64,000 nt of DNA from Blepharisma stoltei (Eukaryota > Ciliophora > Heterotrichea > Heterotrichida > Blepharismidae), in contig CAJZBQ010000024.1 in NCBI GenBank assembly GCA_914767885.1, positions 620,001 through 684,000 of the forward strand, given 5' to 3'. The notes under the pieces were generated by a model that saw nothing but the letters and a program-made list of their open reading frames with translations, was not told where the DNA came from and made no database searches. Made by a program: the position numbers and the translations under genes. Every line of letters begins with the position of its first letter. Within the stretch, counting starts at the first letter, position 1. Below are positions 23,204-34,245 of this stretch, piece by piece.

Positions 23204-26169
23204 TTAGGAGCACTGGACTTCTTGAATTCTCTCTTCGACTTTTCTGTATATATTCATCAAATCAAATTTGCTCCCTTTCAATAAATCAAATGAGACCAAG
23301 GTCATGTTATTTCCAGCATCGTATACTGTGACCTTGAAATTGACCACATCAGTTTCTGTGATCACGTTGGCAGTTACTTCATAGTATCCTTGCGACATTT
23401 CGCACTCTACTTGATAATCAGAAAGGCTTAACTTAACTTAATTATCAGGTGTTTAAGGTGTCTAGTGCCGCAGCCCAAAAAGGATCTATGGCAAAACTAG
23501 TGACGTAGGCGAGCCATCTTGGAACAGGTCAGCCCTGGCCAAGCCTTCTATCAACTCCTGCTTCACCAGCCTTGCTGCACATCTCACCCGGCGCGATGCC
23601 GTCGCCCTTGCCGCTCGACTCAGCTCCTGCGCGTGTTCCGCCTAAGGGTCATCCTCCCGTGGGGATGTGCTGAGAGATAAAAGCCCGAAATCTTGAAAGG
23701 ACTGAGGAGCAGTTCCTCTGGTTATCCCCAGAGTTAAACCGCTATTGCTGTCCAGAAGTTCTCGAGTGAAAACCTAACCCTATAAAAAAAATTCCATGAG
23801 GGAGAGAAAATTAGCAAAGCTAATTTCTCTCGAACCGAATTCCATTTTATTTATGATAATCAGAAAGGCAAATTGAAATAATTGTCATTGCTTCTTGAGG
23901 ACTAAGTCCAGTAAGCATTTGTGAATACTTGGTGACAGCTTGGAAATTAGCTGGAAGAGGCTTTGCTACCAAATCTTCTTGTGGAATTGAGAAAGAGAGT
24001 GAAAGATCACTGACTCCTGTATCGTCACCTCTATAGAATCTTCCGCCTTGGCAGACAATCCCTGGTCTATTGCCTGCAGCACTTTTCAGTCTTTGTTCAC
24101 GGGCTCTTTCGGCAGCTTCTTGGATTCTTTGACGTCTTGCTCTAAGTTCGTTTCCAACTTCTTCAGCAGAAGCTGTAGGGCCATTATACCAAGGATGGGC
24201 TTTAATTTGTTCAATGGTCAGTCTCTGAGCTGGGTCTAGTGTGAGCATGTCTGTAATCAAAGATTTAAAGTCAGCGCTATAATAATTTGGAGCCTTGTTT
24301 CTTGAATGAAGCTGCCAAAATCTTTCTTCTTTGTTTGACAGAAGCCTGTAGTAAGGCTCAGTTGGGGTTGCTTTGCTGAATGGTGGGTTTTGTGAGTACA
24401 TGATGAATAAGATGATCCCGGTTGCAAATAAGTCAACAGAAACCCCACTATAAGCTTTTCTTGCATGAATTTCTGGAGCCATATAACCTTCAGTCCCTAA
24501 GTGTGTATGGAGAGCTCCTGACCCATCTCTTCCTGCTATTGCAATTGCAAACCCGAAATCAGTTATTTTTAAATTGAAGGCTTCGTCAAATAATACATTT
24601 TCAGGCTTCAAGTCTCTATGAGTAACCCCTGGTCAAGCTCTATCTGACAGCTAGCTCTACCTAATAGTTTGGCAGTCTGGCTCTATCAAAATAAATTTCT
24701 TACCACTCCTTCCGTGAGCAAGCAAAAAAATTTTATTCTTTCACGGAGGAAGAGGAGAAAGGTTAGTTTTTTTTTAAAATTTTTTTATAAAGAAATTTTA
24801 TAGAAAATTTTTGTTTTCGAAATTTAAAAAAAAAAATTATTTATAAAATATAAAGCAGATATTTAATTTAATTTGCAAAATTTTGTTTTAAAATGTAAGC
24901 TGTTTAAAATTAAATAAAATGAGCTAGAGATTTCATTATAATAATTATCACTTATATACTAAAATACTTTTTTCATAAAAATTTTTCTATTAAAATGTTT
25001 TTTATGGAGATGGTTTTTGGCAAAAATAGGATGGTCTTCCTCGCTTACGGAGGAGGGGGAGTTAGGTTTTTGAAGTAGCAATTTAATTACTTGCGCTATG
25101 ATATACTAGATAAAAATGTAATTAATTACTTGCGCTATGATATACTAGATAAAAATGTAATGCCTTGTGATCAGAGATTCTATGATTTCATTAAAGACTA
25201 TATTTTTACAATCAATCACACAAAATAAAGTTAATTTATTATCAAATACATTTTAAAATGTTTAAAAATGATATACCTTGCTAAATACTTTTTAAAATTA
25301 TAAGAAAATAAAGATATAAAAGCTTAGAAAGAAATCATAACCATATAAAAGAAAAGGCTTATTTCGCTTTTGAACGAAAATTTGATTAATTCTTTCAAAA
25401 TTTAGCAATAGTTATAATTTTTCAAAGCAAAATAAATATTCCTAAACTCTTAATAGTTTTATCCTATTAATTAAAAGGCTCAGTTAATTTTTTTCAATGA
25501 AGCATCGTACTGCTACTTAAAATATCATCAATTTTAATATTTTCAGAGAAGTTATTAATATCGATAAGATAGAGCCAAATTTCCAGTAAAGCTGGACTGC
25601 CGGGCCGAGCCATTAGAGCCAGACTGTCAGATCGAGCCAATAGAACTAGATAGAGTCGGATTGCCAGGTAGAGCAGACTGCCAGATGCCAGGTAGAGTCG
25701 GACTGCCAGATATAGCCATAGAGCGCGATACACTAGCCAGGTTTGACCAAACCCCTGCTCGGTGGCAAGCTTCAAGCCCTTCAATTAGCTGGTGGAAATA
25801 AAACCTGGTGGTTCTCTCATCGAACTTCCCAGACTGGAAAAGGATATCGAAAAGTTCACCATTAGGGCAGAGCTCCATCAGCATGTACATGCAATTGTAC
25901 ATTGACCCGTTTTTCTTGACGTAAACTCCGTTCTCGTTTGCGTTGATTAAATTGACGATGTTTGGATGGTGAATTCTGTTTAAGCTTTGCATCTCATTTT
26001 GCACGACTTCTCTGAAACGAGCAGTGAGAGCTTCGCCTTGGCTTTTGAGAATTTTTGCGGCGTAAATGGCACCTGTGGCTGGGTCTTGAACTGCTTTCAC
26101 CTTTGCAGTTGCACCTTTGCCTAGGCCTCGGAGGACGACTAAGTTGTCTAAATGACTGTTATTGGCCAT
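23204..26169 (-). CDS. Protein kinase (CAMK/SnRK-like) copy 2, split by two insertions
   Basis: Tandem paralogue of the kinase at 20994-22813 with the same order: glycine loop LGKGATAKV, YAAKILK, HRDLKPEN region, TDFGFAIAI, GTEGYMAPE (intact here), kinase C-lobe and the FKVTVYDAGNNMTLVSFDLLKG tail. A 426-bp retroposon-like element splits SDYQ from VECEMSQGYYEV; a 1.1-kb foldback element splits CHRAGV from the catalytic loop. Exact removal of both gives 465 residues, close to copy 1. The activation segment keeps the standard motif, so this is the more conventional of the pair. Starts at ATG 26169. Confidence 0.88.
23428..23853 (-). mobile_element. Retroposon-like insertion (IES) with 16-bp duplication
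   Basis: Flanked by TGATAATCAGAAAGGC (23412-23427, 23854-23869), which contains TA. On the minus strand it opens AAATAAAATGGAATTCGG and closes AATTAAGTTAAGTTAA. The body is GC-rich. Removal gives ICLSDYQVECEMSQG, matching the paralogue. Confidence 0.85.
24703..25061 (-). mobile_element. C-rich-TIR MITE nested in the foldback element
   Basis: 359 bp between TTA repeats (24700-24702, 25062-25064). Hairpin end on the left is partly eroded (CCACTCCTTCCGTGAGC); core TGAGCTAGAGATTTCATTATA is typical. Confidence 0.85.
25084..25161. repeat. 39-bp direct tandem duplication
   Basis: Two copies of a unit beginning TAATTACTTGCGCTATG and ending GATAAAAATG lie head to tail inside the foldback element. 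Confidence 0.85.
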
Positions 26170-26902
26170 TATTATTATAGCTGTGCTAAGAGTAACTGCT
26201 TTTATCTAAGGATTCGGACCAAATCGGGTATACTTTTTATCTTGAAATAAAGGCTAGGAATTTTGGTAACTGATATTTTGATGGATTTCAAATAAGTATT
26301 TTATATGAATTTGAGGTCGAATTCAAAGAAAATGCAATAATAAAAATTTCAAAAAATTAGAAAAATTATTGTGAATTTATCAAATTAATTGTGCAACGTG
26401 GTCTATTTAGATTTTATTATCAATAAAAAATATGAAATTTAATAAAGTAAATAAAAGTAAGGAAAGATAATAATTATATATGAGAGAAAATATTGTATAG
26501 CGTTTGCACGCCTATTGAATGCCTTGACGCAGACTGCTTTCCCCGAAATTTGGAGAGTTAACGAGTCACTTTAGGTAAAATTCCAGAAGCTGACTTAAGC
26601 ATATCCTTTTGACAAGATGTGACAATTTGATGTAATATGTCACCTAAGATAACTTGCCAACTATCCAAGTTACGGGAGAGGAGGTTGCATCAAAAACACC
26701 CAATAAGTGTGCAGACACTATAAAGGAAAATGGTGAAGATCAGAAATAATTATTTCATGCAAAGTTTGAGATAAAAATTGTCGCCTACTCCCTTACTCCT
26801 TCCATTCAAAAAAGAAAATTGTCAAGCCAATTTTATTGCTTTTTTTTATTTATTTATTTATTTTAAAAAAATGCTAGTTAGCGAAAGCCCCATAAAATAT
26901 TT
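26170..26902. other. Intergenic between divergent genes
   Basis: About 730 bp. Positions ~26500-26750 are less AT-rich than the surroundings and could be another inserted element, but I found neither flanking duplication nor the AAAATGGCG start. No gene seen. Confidence 0.4.
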
Positions 26903-28006
26903 ATGGAAGCAAAATATATAGGGCTATGTGCTATGTTTCTTGGAATTGATGTAGTAGCCCATTATACCGGAACTCCAAAAGACGAAGTCCAAGCATTTAA
27001 AACACTTGTGAGCTATGAAAATCTCTCATTTTTTGATGAGCTTAGAACATCTGTACTTGATGTAGTAGGCCGAGTAGGATTACAGCATGCATCAGAAATT
27101 CTTTCTATACCCCTTAAAACTTTAGCTCTAATCAATGATAGCTCTCGTTATGGAATGAGTGCCATCAAGCCAGAGCTCTCGCCCCGTTCCAAAAATCTAA
27201 ATCTTATCAGAAATGAAAGGCTTGAAATGAAGCGAAGTCTAACTAAAAAAGCAAATATAAAACAGAAATCTTATGAAAATCCTGTCACTGATCTCCATGA
27301 TATTGATGAATTAAAACAAAGGGTTGCCAGGCTTTACAATAATGGGGTAAATATAAGAGTTATCCAATCACTTTATGATTTAAGAAATGGCGGAATTATT
27401 CACTGTTGGGGAGGCTGGGAAAGATCCCCTTCATTCTATGCAAGGGCTGACGAGCTAAAACAGCAAATTATTGCGATGAGGGCAGGCGGAATTCGTGACG
27501 ATGAAATCTGCAAGAATTTAAAAATAAAGAAAAATCACTTGAGTGAAATAATGGGAGAAATTAACAGGCGAAAACTGATTTTTATGAAAAAAGATATTAA
27601 AAATGTACTTATGGAGTATGCTACTAAAAGGAGAAAAGATAAATTAGCAAAATATCATGGGATATCAAAAAAACAAATAAATTATTGGCTTGACAGATGT
27701 GAGAAAAAGCAGCTTGATACAGTTTATGACCTTGGAATAATGGGCCCTATTGAGATTTTAAACGCACTGGAGACTTATTATATTTGCGAAAAGCTTGATT
27801 TGGCAGCAAAAGAGCTTGGAATTGATGAAAATGTTTTGGAAAGAATAGTCCAAAAATTTGAAGAGAAAATGGACGATTATTATGGGGAAAATAGTATCAG
27901 AACAAATTGGAATAAAAAGTATGATATTATTTGGTGCAAAGAAATAGGAAAATATTATATATCGAGAGATGGAGATGTTAAAAAGAAGCAGAAGATAATA
28001 GAATAA
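26903..28006 (+). CDS. Hypothetical protein with repeated helix-turn-helix-like segments
   Basis: A 367-residue frame without interruption. Several segments look like HTH units: GIRDDEICKNLKIKKNHLSEIM, KYHGISKKQINYWLDRC and LAAKELGIDENVLERIVQKF, plus VIQSLYDLRNGG. The pattern suggests DNA binding by a series of small helical domains, perhaps derived from a transposase-type DNA-binding region, but there is no catalytic domain and no name I can support. The ATG follows an AT-rich leader; the gene ends in a normal TAA. Confidence 0.7.
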   Translation: MEAKYIGLCAMFLGIDVVAHYTGTPKDEVQAFKTLVSYENLSFFDELRTSVLDVVGRVGLQHASEILSIPLKTLALINDSSRYGMSAIKPELSPRSKNLNLIRNERLEMKRSLTKKANIKQKSYENPVTDLHDIDELKQRVARLYNNGVNIRVIQSLYDLRNGGIIHCWGGWERSPSFYARADELKQQIIAMRAGGIRDDEICKNLKIKKNHLSEIMGEINRRKLIFMKKDIKNVLMEYATKRRKDKLAKYHGISKKQINYWLDRCEKKQLDTVYDLGIMGPIEILNALETYYICEKLDLAAKELGIDENVLERIVQKFEEKMDDYYGENSIRTNWNKKYDIIWCKEIGKYYISRDGDVKKKQKIIE

Positions 28007-29300
28007 ATTGTCTAAAATAATTGTAAATTGACTCATACATTTGATATTTCAATATATGTATTTTTTTGATTTAAATTTAGTCATATGAATGTTTTAAATG
28101 GTAATTGAATATACTTTTTCTTAATGGCGTTTATTTACCGAAATATTTTTCATAGGTCGTTCAAAGCCTATGAAATTTATTTGGTGTGAGTTAAAATTAA
28201 GAAAGGGTTCAACGAATATATTTAAATAGAAATTTCTTTTTTAATGTTTAAAAAATAATTATCTAAATTATTTGCTCTCTCACAGAGGGAAGGCTGGCAA
28301 AAATTAAATTAAATTTTTAAATTTGCATACCTTTTGAAATTTTGAAATATGAAACCAAGTTTATATCATAAATATTTTCAGAAAAAAAGATAGTAAGGAT
28401 TCGTCACTATTATATGCTCCACAAATAACCAGAAAAATTAATTTAATTTTTAAAGCTGCTCTTTCAAATAGGAATGATTTTGATTTTAGTAAATAATTGA
28501 AATTTCAAAATGCTATAGCCCAGGAGCTCATGAGATTGTCCTGGGCTGAAAAAAAGCTGAGTAACTCCCAAATTTGCTTCTCCAACTCAAGTTGACAAAC
28601 CAAATCGGGGTGTTGATAAACACCTCATATCGGGTTTATTTGTCAACTCTCCGAGTTGGTTCGTCAACGTTGGAGAATCAACTCGTGGAGAAATCCAGCC
28701 TTCTTCCAATCTAAATAGGTTCTGGGTGAGATATGCATTTCATCTTATAGTTTATTATCTAGATAATAATAATAATAAAAGTCCAAATTCTTATTAGTAA
28801 AAATATTTTCTAATTTCCCCTAAAAATATTAATGGTTATTTATTTTGAAATAAATTTTATTATAAATAATTTTTAAATTAAGAGAAAGCTTACTTTAAAA
28901 ATCGAATAAACTATATTGTTTACAGTGAGATTCAAATACACCCTATACTATATCCTTGTTAAAATCTAGCGATCTTTATTATAAGTAAGTAAGTATTTAT
29001 TACGCCACTTAGTTTTTTATATTAAATAAATCATGCAGTTTATAAAAGGAAATACAAAAACTATTAATTAACTAAGCTTTTATAACGAAAATTCTTCTTA
29101 TTTCAGCCTCCTTAGTCACAAAAGATATTTTTTCAAGATCTTGATTCAAAGTCTTTTTTAATCTCAAATAAACTTTTTAGAAATCATTCATCAGCAAAAG
29201 CAGCATAAATAAATGAGTTCTTTCTCATTTTTGCTACTTATTTATAAGAAATTTCAGTATTTAGTATTAAGCGCCATCAAATAATAATATCATATAGGTC
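28007..29300. other. Long AT-rich intergenic region
   Basis: No gene recognised. Near 28265 is a GCTCTCTCACAGAGGGA remnant that may be a decayed MITE end. At 28580-28685 an imperfect inverted repeat (TTCTCCAAC ... GTTGGAGAA) encloses the hairpin GGTGTTGATAAACACC. Confidence 0.45.
28580..28685. repeat. Inverted-repeat structure with internal hairpin
   Basis: Outer arms TTCTCCAAC / GTTGGAGAA, further internal pairs around GTTGACAAACC, and a central GTGTTGATAAACAC stem. Could be a small eliminated element or a structured RNA; undecided. Confidence 0.4.
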
Positions 29301-31011
29301 ATGAGTGGGCCAAACAATGCAATAGAGATAATTCCAAATAAGTTATATTGGATCAGCGACCGTGCACCTCCACGAAATCAAGCCAACTCCTATTATTTTT
29401 GCATTGATAATGAATTAGTTTACCAGCCCTTTTACCTTGACTTTGGTCCTTTAAACATTGGAATGGCCTACAAATTTTGCACAGAGCTGGAAAGACTTAT
29501 AAGAAACCCTTCTTACAACTCTTACAAAATCTATCATTTTACATCACTTCTGCCAAACAAGCGAGCCAACGCAGCTTATCTAATGGGTGTTTTCCAAGTT
29601 CTTGTTTTAAATAAAACTGCAGATGAAGCTTGGCAGCCATTTTCAAGTCTTCCTCCTTTTGAAGGATTTAGGGATGCAGGCGGGACAAATTGTCCTTATC
29701 GGTGCACGATTCTGCAATGCTTAAGAGGGCTCGAAAAAGCTATTAAACTTGGCTGGTTTGACATGGCGACGTTCAATATAAAAGACTACGAATTTTATGA
29801 GAAAGTGGAAAACGGAGACTGGAATTGGATTATTCCAGGCAAAATGCTGGCTTTTGCATGTCCAAGCCCGACACAAATTGACCAGCAAGGGTTTAGGGTA
29901 TGGACTCCTGAAGATTATGTACCTTTATTTAAACAAATTGGAATCACTGCTGTGGTGAGACTAAATAATAAAACCTATGAAGCTGAAAGGTTTACCAGGC
30001 ATGGGATAAGGCATTATGATTTATATTTTCTTGATGGATCAGTGCCTTCAAATGAAATTATTGCTGAGTTTTTGAGGATTGCAGAAAGAGAGCCGGGAGG
30101 ACTTGCGGTCCATTGTAAAGCTGGGCTAGGGAGAACTGGAACTCTAATTGGAATGTATGCTATGAAGCCTAAATTAAATATGATTATTAAGCTGCTGGTG
30201 ATATAAAGAGCCATCTTAACCCGCTACTTAAAACTCCTCTGAATGCTAGCAGTTTCGTGGATTGCGTTGATTTTGAGTCTTACTTATCTATCATGCTTCG
30301 CCTCGCCCACAGAAAGGAAAAGTGGTGAAAGCCTATGCCTCCTAAACCTCAAAGATCAGGTTTCAAGGGCTAAGCGCTCTCTAATATGCTGCTTGCCTGG
30401 TATAGCGGATAAAGGCCCACTTACAAAACTAACCCCATAATAATAAAATTGTTGATAGAAAATGTTCTCGAAGAGAGCATATTCTGAAGACACCCATTTT
30501 TAATAAGTACACTATGAAGCATTTCAGATTTAGAGCAGAAGATTTTATAGGCTATATTAGGCTTTGCAGACCTGGTAGTGTTCTAGGCCCTCAACAGCAA
30601 TTTTTGTGTGATATGCAAGAGCGAGTATTTTCATGGGGCGATGAGTATAGAACTGAACATGAAATTACCGCCGGAGTTTCAGTAATTTTTATTTAGAAGC
30701 TTAATGTAAGCAACAATGAAGAGCAAAAAACGCCGATGTCTCCTGAAGATAAATTTATTTCTATGTATGGAGATAAAGGCCAAGCAGACAGACTAGTCAA
30801 TGCCAAAAAATCGAATCAAAGCTCTCCAGTTACAAGTCCTTTTATGCCTAAGGATAAAGGATCTTCCGCACAGAATCGAGCGAATTCTACAAGCCCAGAA
30901 ACTAAAAAGGTGAAAGCAGGACTTAGCATATTTGATAAAGGGCCAGCTCGCCATACTACGCCAAACTCAGTTCGTACTAATAACACGAAAAAAGCAGGAT
31001 TCTTGAGATAG
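29301..31011 (+). CDS. CDC14: CDC14-type dual-specificity phosphatase
   Basis: Cell-cycle phosphatase that reverses CDK phosphorylation. The N-terminal domain (LYWISDRAPP..SYYFCIDNELVYQPFYLDFGPLNIGMAY) and the catalytic signature HCKAGLGRTGT are characteristic, followed by FIGYIRLCRPGSVLGPQQQFL. A 343-bp retroposon-like element splits GMYAMK from HFRFRAED; its CTATGAAGC duplication restores the frame. A 15-nt intron at 30682-30696 (GTAATTTTTATTTAG) joins GVS to KLNVSNNEEQKTP. After removal the product is about 447 residues. The tail is Ser/Pro/Lys-rich, as in other CDC14 proteins where it is regulatory. Confidence 0.93.
30169..30511 (-). mobile_element. Retroposon-like insertion (IES) with 9-bp duplication
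   Basis: Bounded by CTATGAAGC (30160-30168, 30512-30520), containing TA. The minus strand begins TTATTAAAAATGGGTGTC, close to the shared 5' motif, and ends AATAATCATATTTAATTTAG. Confidence 0.75.
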
Positions 31012-31240
31012 ATTTTATTTTCAATATATTTATTATTTCAATTCATTTTATTTGATATTTAAATAATGTCCAAAAATCGAACTTAAAATTATCCTCCACT
31101 TCCCAGCATTAAGAAAACAACACACAAATGAGTATTTTATTGATTTTTAGCAATAAAAACTGATTTTTCAATATAATTATTATGCAAATCAAATCTTTAA
31201 ATAATATTGATTAAAACTAGTCTATCTCTTAAATAATGTT

Positions 31241-32436
31241 TTAATCTTTAGCCAGCAAAGATAACATTTGTGTAGCTGCAGTTCTAGGAATAATCTTCAT
31301 TTGATTTAGATCAGCTAAGATATGATTATAATCCCCACTTGATTTCATTTCTTTTAATTTTGCTCTCAGCAAATCTTCCATCATTCTATGGGTTTGCAAT
31401 ATCATCTGTGCTTTCCTTTTCTCAAAAATTTCATATTTCAGTTTTTCTTTTGCATTCAAAATTTCGTTGACCAGCTCTTCAATCCCCTCTTTATTTTTGG
31501 CTGAAGTTAGGAGCACAGGTGGCACCCAATTGTCATATCTTCGGACACTCATTTTAAAAGCTTGCTCTAGCTCAAATTTGGTCATTTCAGCCTTTTCTCT
31601 GAATGGTGGCTCTGCTTTATTTACAACCACTAAATCAACGACTTCCATGATTCCTTTTTTGATTCCTTGCAGAAAATCTCCACCTGCAGGATTTGCGACA
31701 AGAAGAATCAAATCAGTGACTTCGTCAACTGTGGTCTCACTTTGCCCAAGCCCAACTGTTTCTATAATGATCGGATTATATCCTGCATTTTCACATAAAA
31801 TTATATTTTCACTGCAAGCACTTGTCACACCTCCTAGAACGCCTTTTGTAGGAGACGGCCTTACATAAGCATCAAGATGAGCTGAAAGTTCTTGCATGCG
31901 GGTTTTATCGCCCAAAATTGATCCGCCAAATTGAACTGATGATGGATCCATAGCTAATACAGCTGGTTTCATGCCGTGGCTAATAAACTTGAGACCTAAG
32001 GTTTCGATAAGTGTTGATTTGTCAGCTCCATAAATTAAAATGACGATATTCGTAAACTGCTTATATTGCTCAGCAGTCACTTTGCATTTTATGATTATGA
32101 ACCTTGGTGTTGCATGCGAATTTTATCTGAACTCAATCAAGGTCTGAACCATTGGTTTGTGGGCTAGAGGAGTGTAAAAATGTTGGAAGCTCTGACCCAG
32201 TAGCCCCTTTAAGGGATGTAAAATGGAAGAATCTTAAACAATAATGATGATTTGCCAGCTCCAGGAGCTCCACAGATACCTAGACGAATACTACTTGGAG
32301 AGGGACTTAACTCACTTAATAATTCTGTAGCTTGCTTACGATGGTCTAGGTTTGCTGATTCTATTAGGGTAATTGACTTGGAAAGCGACATTCGATTCCC
32401 AGACAAAAGTCCTTTAAGTAAATCTTTGGTCAGCAT
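31241..32436 (-). CDS. MMAA: MMAA/MeaB-type G-protein chaperone of methylmalonyl-CoA mutase
   Basis: Mitochondrial P-loop GTPase that protects methylmalonyl-CoA mutase and gates cofactor loading. Seen: RLGICGAPGAGKS (P-loop), PAVLAMDPSS, GGSILGDKTRM, VRPSPTKGVLGGV, ETVGLGQSE, LVVVNKAE and the C-terminal LRAKLKEMK tail. A 218-bp element is inserted inside the P-loop; a 15-bp near-duplication GGAGCTGRCAAATCA flanks it. Exact removal gives GAPGAGKSTLIETLG and about 320 residues. TA-TA removal would instead give GAGKSSLIYGADKSTLIETLG, 329 residues, also in frame. No clear mitochondrial presequence is visible before MLTKDLLKG. Confidence 0.9.
32030..32247 (+). mobile_element. Short retroposon-like insertion (IES) in the MMAA P-loop
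   Basis: 218 bp between near-identical 15-bp repeats (TGATTTGTCAGCTCC 32015-32029; TGATTTGCCAGCTCC 32248-32262), one mismatch. Starts ATAAATTAAAATGACG, close to the shared 5' motif. The duplication contains no TA. Confidence 0.75.
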
Positions 32437-33081
32437 TATAAATTAACATATTTCTCTGACGTAATGAAATCATTCAAAATAATATTAAATGAAAGTGAAA
32501 ATATAAAGCAGTGAATTCTGAATTTAAGATAATTAAAGAATCCATGAAACCAATTTTCATTAACTGTTAGATTGTCTCAATTGAACATAGACCTAAAAGA
32601 GGCACAGCATAACTAAACGAAATTCTGTACAAGTCTTAGAATTACAAAATAAATATCCTTAGCATGAAATTCTCTGTGAAAATTCCATGAGGTGTCCAAT
32701 ATGCACTCTGACTCTTTTCAACGAACAAATTTAGAAAAAGAATTGCATCTGAAAACAGATAATTTATTCATTATTGAGCATCATTTTTTTATAATGACAG
32801 AAATATCTTTATTTTCATATTCCTAATTAATATTTGGACTAAAATGTATATTCATGATTCTTTATTTTAATAAAACATTACAGTAGGATTATATAATAAT
32901 ATAGCTCTCAGATTTCAGAAAAACTCAAATTTTACATACTCACAACTCAATAAGAAATATTTATCAATATTTTAAAATGAACCAGAAAATTACAAAACAC
33001 TTATAAAATTAATAATAATTTCTCAAGATTTTATCGTTATAACCTGCATTTAAGCGGACTAATAATAAGATTCCATATAAA
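32437..33081. other. Intergenic between divergent genes
   Basis: About 645 bp, AT-rich, with no element or gene recognised. Confidence 0.5.
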
Positions 33082-34182
33082 ATGTCAAGAAGAACACTGA
33101 GAAAAAGAATGCCAGACGCTGAATATTTAATTGGCTATGTTGAAGATAACGAACCGATTGAGAAGATCATGAAGAAGTTCAAACAACTTGAAGAATACCA
33201 AACAAAAGTTGGCAGAGATAACCTAACATCTGAGGATTGCCGCGAATTAATCGAATCCACATCAATAGGAGAAATCCAAAGTAGTTTCAGGCCAAGGTAT
33301 GAGTTTTCTGATATTTCGTCAATGTCTTCTGATTCAGATTCAGAAGGAACAGACAGCACTCGTCAAGCAAAATATGTGGATCCCGTCACACAGTCATATA
33401 TGGCGGTACAGAAAAATCTCGGCGAAGGCAGGGTAATTCACGAAGACGTATTTAATTTAAACTTCCAAGAAAAATTTGAAGCAATTTTGATAAACGCTCC
33501 TGACGGTCTAAACATCAGAGCTAAAGGAAAATTGAAATACCTCAAAGGATTGATGAATAAAGGCCTTATTTTCCTTTGGAGCCAAAAAAAGGAAATCAAG
33601 GAATGGGTTGAAGTCATGGAAAAAATGAAGTATATTGCATTGGATTGATTGTCTAAAAAATTGTTAAAATTGCGAGTATAATTATGTATTAATCTCAATT
33701 CATAAGAAGCAGTATATCAATATGTGGAAAATCTTGTATGAGTACAAGTAGATCAAACTAATGTGGATGCAGCTGGAGGTCTTGTTAATCTCACAGATTT
33801 TACTCCAAATCTAATTAGTAAGCAACCTGGCTGGCCTTTTGCAACTTCTCATTTGACACTACTGATGTTCAGAAAGATCGCTTCAGGAAAGTTGGAGTTG
33901 AGACATCAGAGAACTTGTGATGTTGTTTTTGATTTTACAAAACCAAAAAATTATGTTTATCATATGATATACTGGATAGATTGAATTTGGGGTATATTAA
34001 TACGGAAACTTAAATAAATGGTTACTTTCTGTACAAATCAGAGCGGCAAAATTATTTATAAGTGAAAAATTAATGCAAGCAGTATAGAAACTTTATTACC
34101 TGAAGCTGGGGTTAAATTAGAGTTGTGGGCAGATGGAGAAAGCCGAGATGGATGGATTCATGTAGTTCATGAAGAAAATTAA
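33082..34182 (+). CDS. MT-A70-family methyltransferase-like protein lacking DPPW (METTL14/MTA9-like)
   Basis: Relative of the N6-adenine methyltransferases. The MT-A70 C-terminal pattern is clear once two short IESs (33631-33720, 33968-34084) are removed: KGLIFLWSQKKEIKEWVEVMEKMKYVENLVWVQVD, SHLTLLMF, GKLELRHQRTCDVVFDF and YVYHMIETLLPEAGVKLELWADGESRDGWIHV. The position of the catalytic DPPW reads INAP (FEAILINAPDG), so it is probably a non-catalytic partner like METTL14 or the ciliate MTA9 subunit. About 297 residues; the first ~100 are charged and contain a Ser/Asp run. TGA is Trp at NLV-W-VQV. A decayed fragment of a relative lies near 44.6 kb. Confidence 0.82.
33631..33720. other. Short 90-bp IES in the methyltransferase-like gene
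   Basis: TA (33631-33632) to TA (33721-33722). Removal joins EKMK to YVENLVWVQVD, a conserved MT-A70 block. Confidence 0.85.
33970..34086. other. Short 117-bp IES in the methyltransferase-like gene
   Basis: TA (33968-33969) to TA (34085-34086). Removal joins YVYHMI to ETLLPEAGVKLELWAD, as in the family. Confidence 0.85.
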
Positions 34183-34245
34183 TGCTAATTAAGTCAATTT
34201 TAGTTATAATAGAAATATCGCAATCAATATGATTTCTCAGACTTT

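Larger units (their letters stand above)
24632..25749. mobile_element. 1.1-kb foldback element with repetitive arms
   Basis: Bounded by AACCCCTG (24624-24631, 25750-25757). Its arms carry degenerate repeats of GATAGAGCCAGACTGCC in opposite orientation and end GGTCAA, so it can fold back. The interior contains a nested main-family MITE and a 39-bp tandem duplication. The 8-bp duplication is hAT/foldback-like. No transposase is visible. Confidence 0.7.

Noticed and set aside
25494-25784. Frame with repeated LYLA/RLYLA units
   Set aside because: It translates the repetitive arm of the foldback element, and part of it lies over the kinase gene.
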